Source: Modestobacter italicus (GTDB lineage: Bacteria > Actinomycetota > Actinomycetes > Mycobacteriales > Geodermatophilaceae). From it: 64,000 nt of DNA. Positions 63,060 to 64,000 of this stretch are shown here, in pieces. Numbering within the stretch: the first letter of the stretch is position 1; each line of letters opens with the position of its first letter. The stretch lies in contig NC_017955.1 in NCBI RefSeq assembly GCF_000306785.1, positions 1,984,001-2,048,000 on the forward strand, written 5' to 3'. The notes beneath the pieces are model-generated. The model worked only from the letters and a program-made list of their open reading frames with translations, ran no database searches and was not told the origin of the DNA. The position numbers and the translations under genes are program-made.

Positions 63060-64000
63060 GTGGCGGCGTCGTCCCTGCACGTGACCCCACCGACCGGGAC
63101 GACGTCCTCGCGCGCCTACGCGATCTGGCTGGTCGGTCTGCTCGCCTACGCCGTCGCCATCTTCCACCGCGCCTCGCTGGGCGTCGCCGGGCTCGAGGCG
63201 CAGGAGCGGTTCTCCGCCGGCGCGTCGGCGATCTCGCTGTTCCTGGTGCTGCAGCTGGGGGTCTACGCCGCGTTGCAGGTGCCGGTCGGCGTGGCCCTGG
63301 ACCGGTTCGGCTCCCGCCGGGTGATCATCGCCGGGGCGCTGACCATGGCCGCCGGTCAGCTCGTGCTCGCGCTGGCCACCGACGTGCCCACCGCGGTCCT
63401 CGCCCGGGTGCTGGTCGGCGCCGGCGACGCGATGACGTTCATCAGCGTGCTCCGGCTGGTGCCGCTGTGGTTCCCCGGCCGCACCGTCCCGGTGATCACC
63501 CAGCTGACCGGCATCCTCGGCCAGTTCGGGCAGATCGTGGCCGCCTACCCGCTGGTGCGGCTGCTGCACTCCGCGGGCTGGACGCCGACCTTCGTCGGCG
63601 CCGCCGCGGTCGGCGTGCTGGTGGCGGTGCTGGTGCTGGTGGCGCTGCGCGACGCCCCGCCCGGCACGGTGACCGTCCCCCCGTCCGGGATGGCGGTGGT
63701 CCGGCGCAACCTGCTCGCCGCCTGGCGGGAGCCGGGCACCCGGATCGGGCTGGCCACCCACCTGGTCACCCAGTTCTCCGGCACGGTGTTCGCCCTGCTG
63801 TGGGGCTACCCGTTCCTCACCATCGGGGAGGGCCTCTCCGCCGGCGCCGCGGCGTCCCTGCTCAGCCTGCTGGTGCTGGTCGGGATGGGCTTCGGCCCGC
63901 TGCTGGGCCAGCTGGTCGCACGCTGGCCGCTGCGCCGCTCCAACCTGGTGTTCGGCATCCTCGGCGTCACCGCCGCGACCTGGACGGTGGTGCTGCTCTG
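63060..64000 (+). CDS. MFS transporter, 3' end beyond window
   Basis: At least 313 residues of a major facilitator protein, open to the window edge. Helix 1 is AYAIWLVGLLAYAVAIFHRA, the motif-A loop GVALDRFGSRRVIIAGA is clear, followed by VLARVLVGAGDAMTFISVLR and VPVITQLTGILGQFGQIVAA, a pattern of actinobacterial MFS proteins of unknown substrate. The start is the GTG at 63060 or the in-frame GTG at 63081. It follows the GH13 gene by 37 bases on the same strand, so an operon and sugar-related substrate are possible. Confidence 0.85.
   Translation, partial: MAASSLHVTPPTGTTSSRAYAIWLVGLLAYAVAIFHRASLGVAGLEAQERFSAGASAISLFLVLQLGVYAALQVPVGVALDRFGSRRVIIAGALTMAAGQLVLALATDVPTAVLARVLVGAGDAMTFISVLRLVPLWFPGRTVPVITQLTGILGQFGQIVAAYPLVRLLHSAGWTPTFVGAAAVGVLVAVLVLVALRDAPPGTVTVPPSGMAVVRRNLLAAWREPGTRIGLATHLVTQFSGTVFALLWGYPFLTIGEGLSAGAAASLLSLLVLVGMGFGPLLGQLVARWPLRRSNLVFGILGVTAATWTVVLL

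Overview
The window is about 74% GC by eye, with actinobacterial codon use, many GTG starts and 4-base GTGA/ATGA stop-start overlaps. Gene content points to a high-GC actinobacterium: a mabA-inhA-hemH type cluster (fabG, enoyl-ACP reductase, ferrochelatase with a C-terminal cysteine cluster), Ku with a split LigD, an ECF42-type sigma factor with its DGPF protein, SigB/SigF-type partner-switching genes, GAF-ANTAR and PucR regulators and an Rpf-type protein. The family Geodermatophilaceae (Blastococcus, Geodermatophilus, Modestobacter) is my best guess, from overall protein flavour rather than a search. I see no rRNA, tRNA, CRISPR array, prophage or intact insertion sequence.

Layout. 0-0.6 kb: two gene remnants, the 3' part of an SDR dehydrogenase (minus) and the 3' tail of an MFS transporter (plus), meeting head to head; this looks like an internal deletion of a divergent pair. 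1.2-7.5 kb: a minus-strand run reading YCII/DGPF protein, ECF42-like sigma factor, DUF2332 protein, amidohydrolase, amidase and aldo/keto reductase, with a good candidate ECF42 promoter in front. 7.6-14.8 kb: small regulators (excisionase-type HTH, GAF-ANTAR, DeoR), an NRDE protein, NudK, class I DAHP synthase and a secreted Rpf-domain protein. 14.8-19.4 kb: a Baeyer-Villiger monooxygenase / alpha-beta hydrolase / SDR operon facing a PucR regulator, laid out like the mymA locus of mycobacteria. 19.5-29.2 kb: a signalling island with a DUF4062-STAND ATPase, a receiver domain fused to a thioredoxin-reductase-like flavoprotein, a cyclic-nucleotide-binding histidine kinase and, converging on it with a 1-base gap, a class III nucleotide cyclase fused to a STAND ATPase.

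29.4-38 kb: a frameshifted lipoprotein, SDR, two tandem fluoride channels, a HATPase regulator, a membrane protein, then fabG-inhA-hemH, a VOC protein and a conserved hypothetical. 38-44.4 kb: NfeD plus SPFH protein, SigB/SigF-type sigma factor with its RsbW-like anti-sigma factor, type IB topoisomerase, STAS antagonist, DUF5709 and DUF1360 proteins. 44.5-51.5 kb: a repair and stress block with ku, ligD(PE-Lig), ligD(Pol), furA, catalase and flavohaemoglobin. 51.6-64 kb: NTF2-like, PAC2, AI-2E-family transporter, PPOX flavoprotein, a SatD-like regulator with a partner membrane protein, an HTH-MurA fusion with an inverted repeat over its promoter, dienelactone hydrolase, ankyrin protein, two MFS transporters and a GH13 enzyme.

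How the genes work together. Several self-contained circuits can be read. The ECF42 sigma factor probably drives its own operon. FurA probably represses furA-katA through a palindrome just upstream. The cyclase and the cyclic-nucleotide-binding kinase may be source and sensor of one second messenger, with the receiver-flavoprotein as output. The sigma factor, RsbW and STAS genes form a scattered partner-switching module. Ku and the LigD pieces provide non-homologous end joining, which fits a desiccation- or radiation-tolerant lifestyle. Candidates for undescribed biology, in order, are the 20.3-29.2 kb signalling island, the SatD-like/membrane pair at 55.4-56.5 kb and the HTH-MurA fusion at 56.5-58.0 kb.
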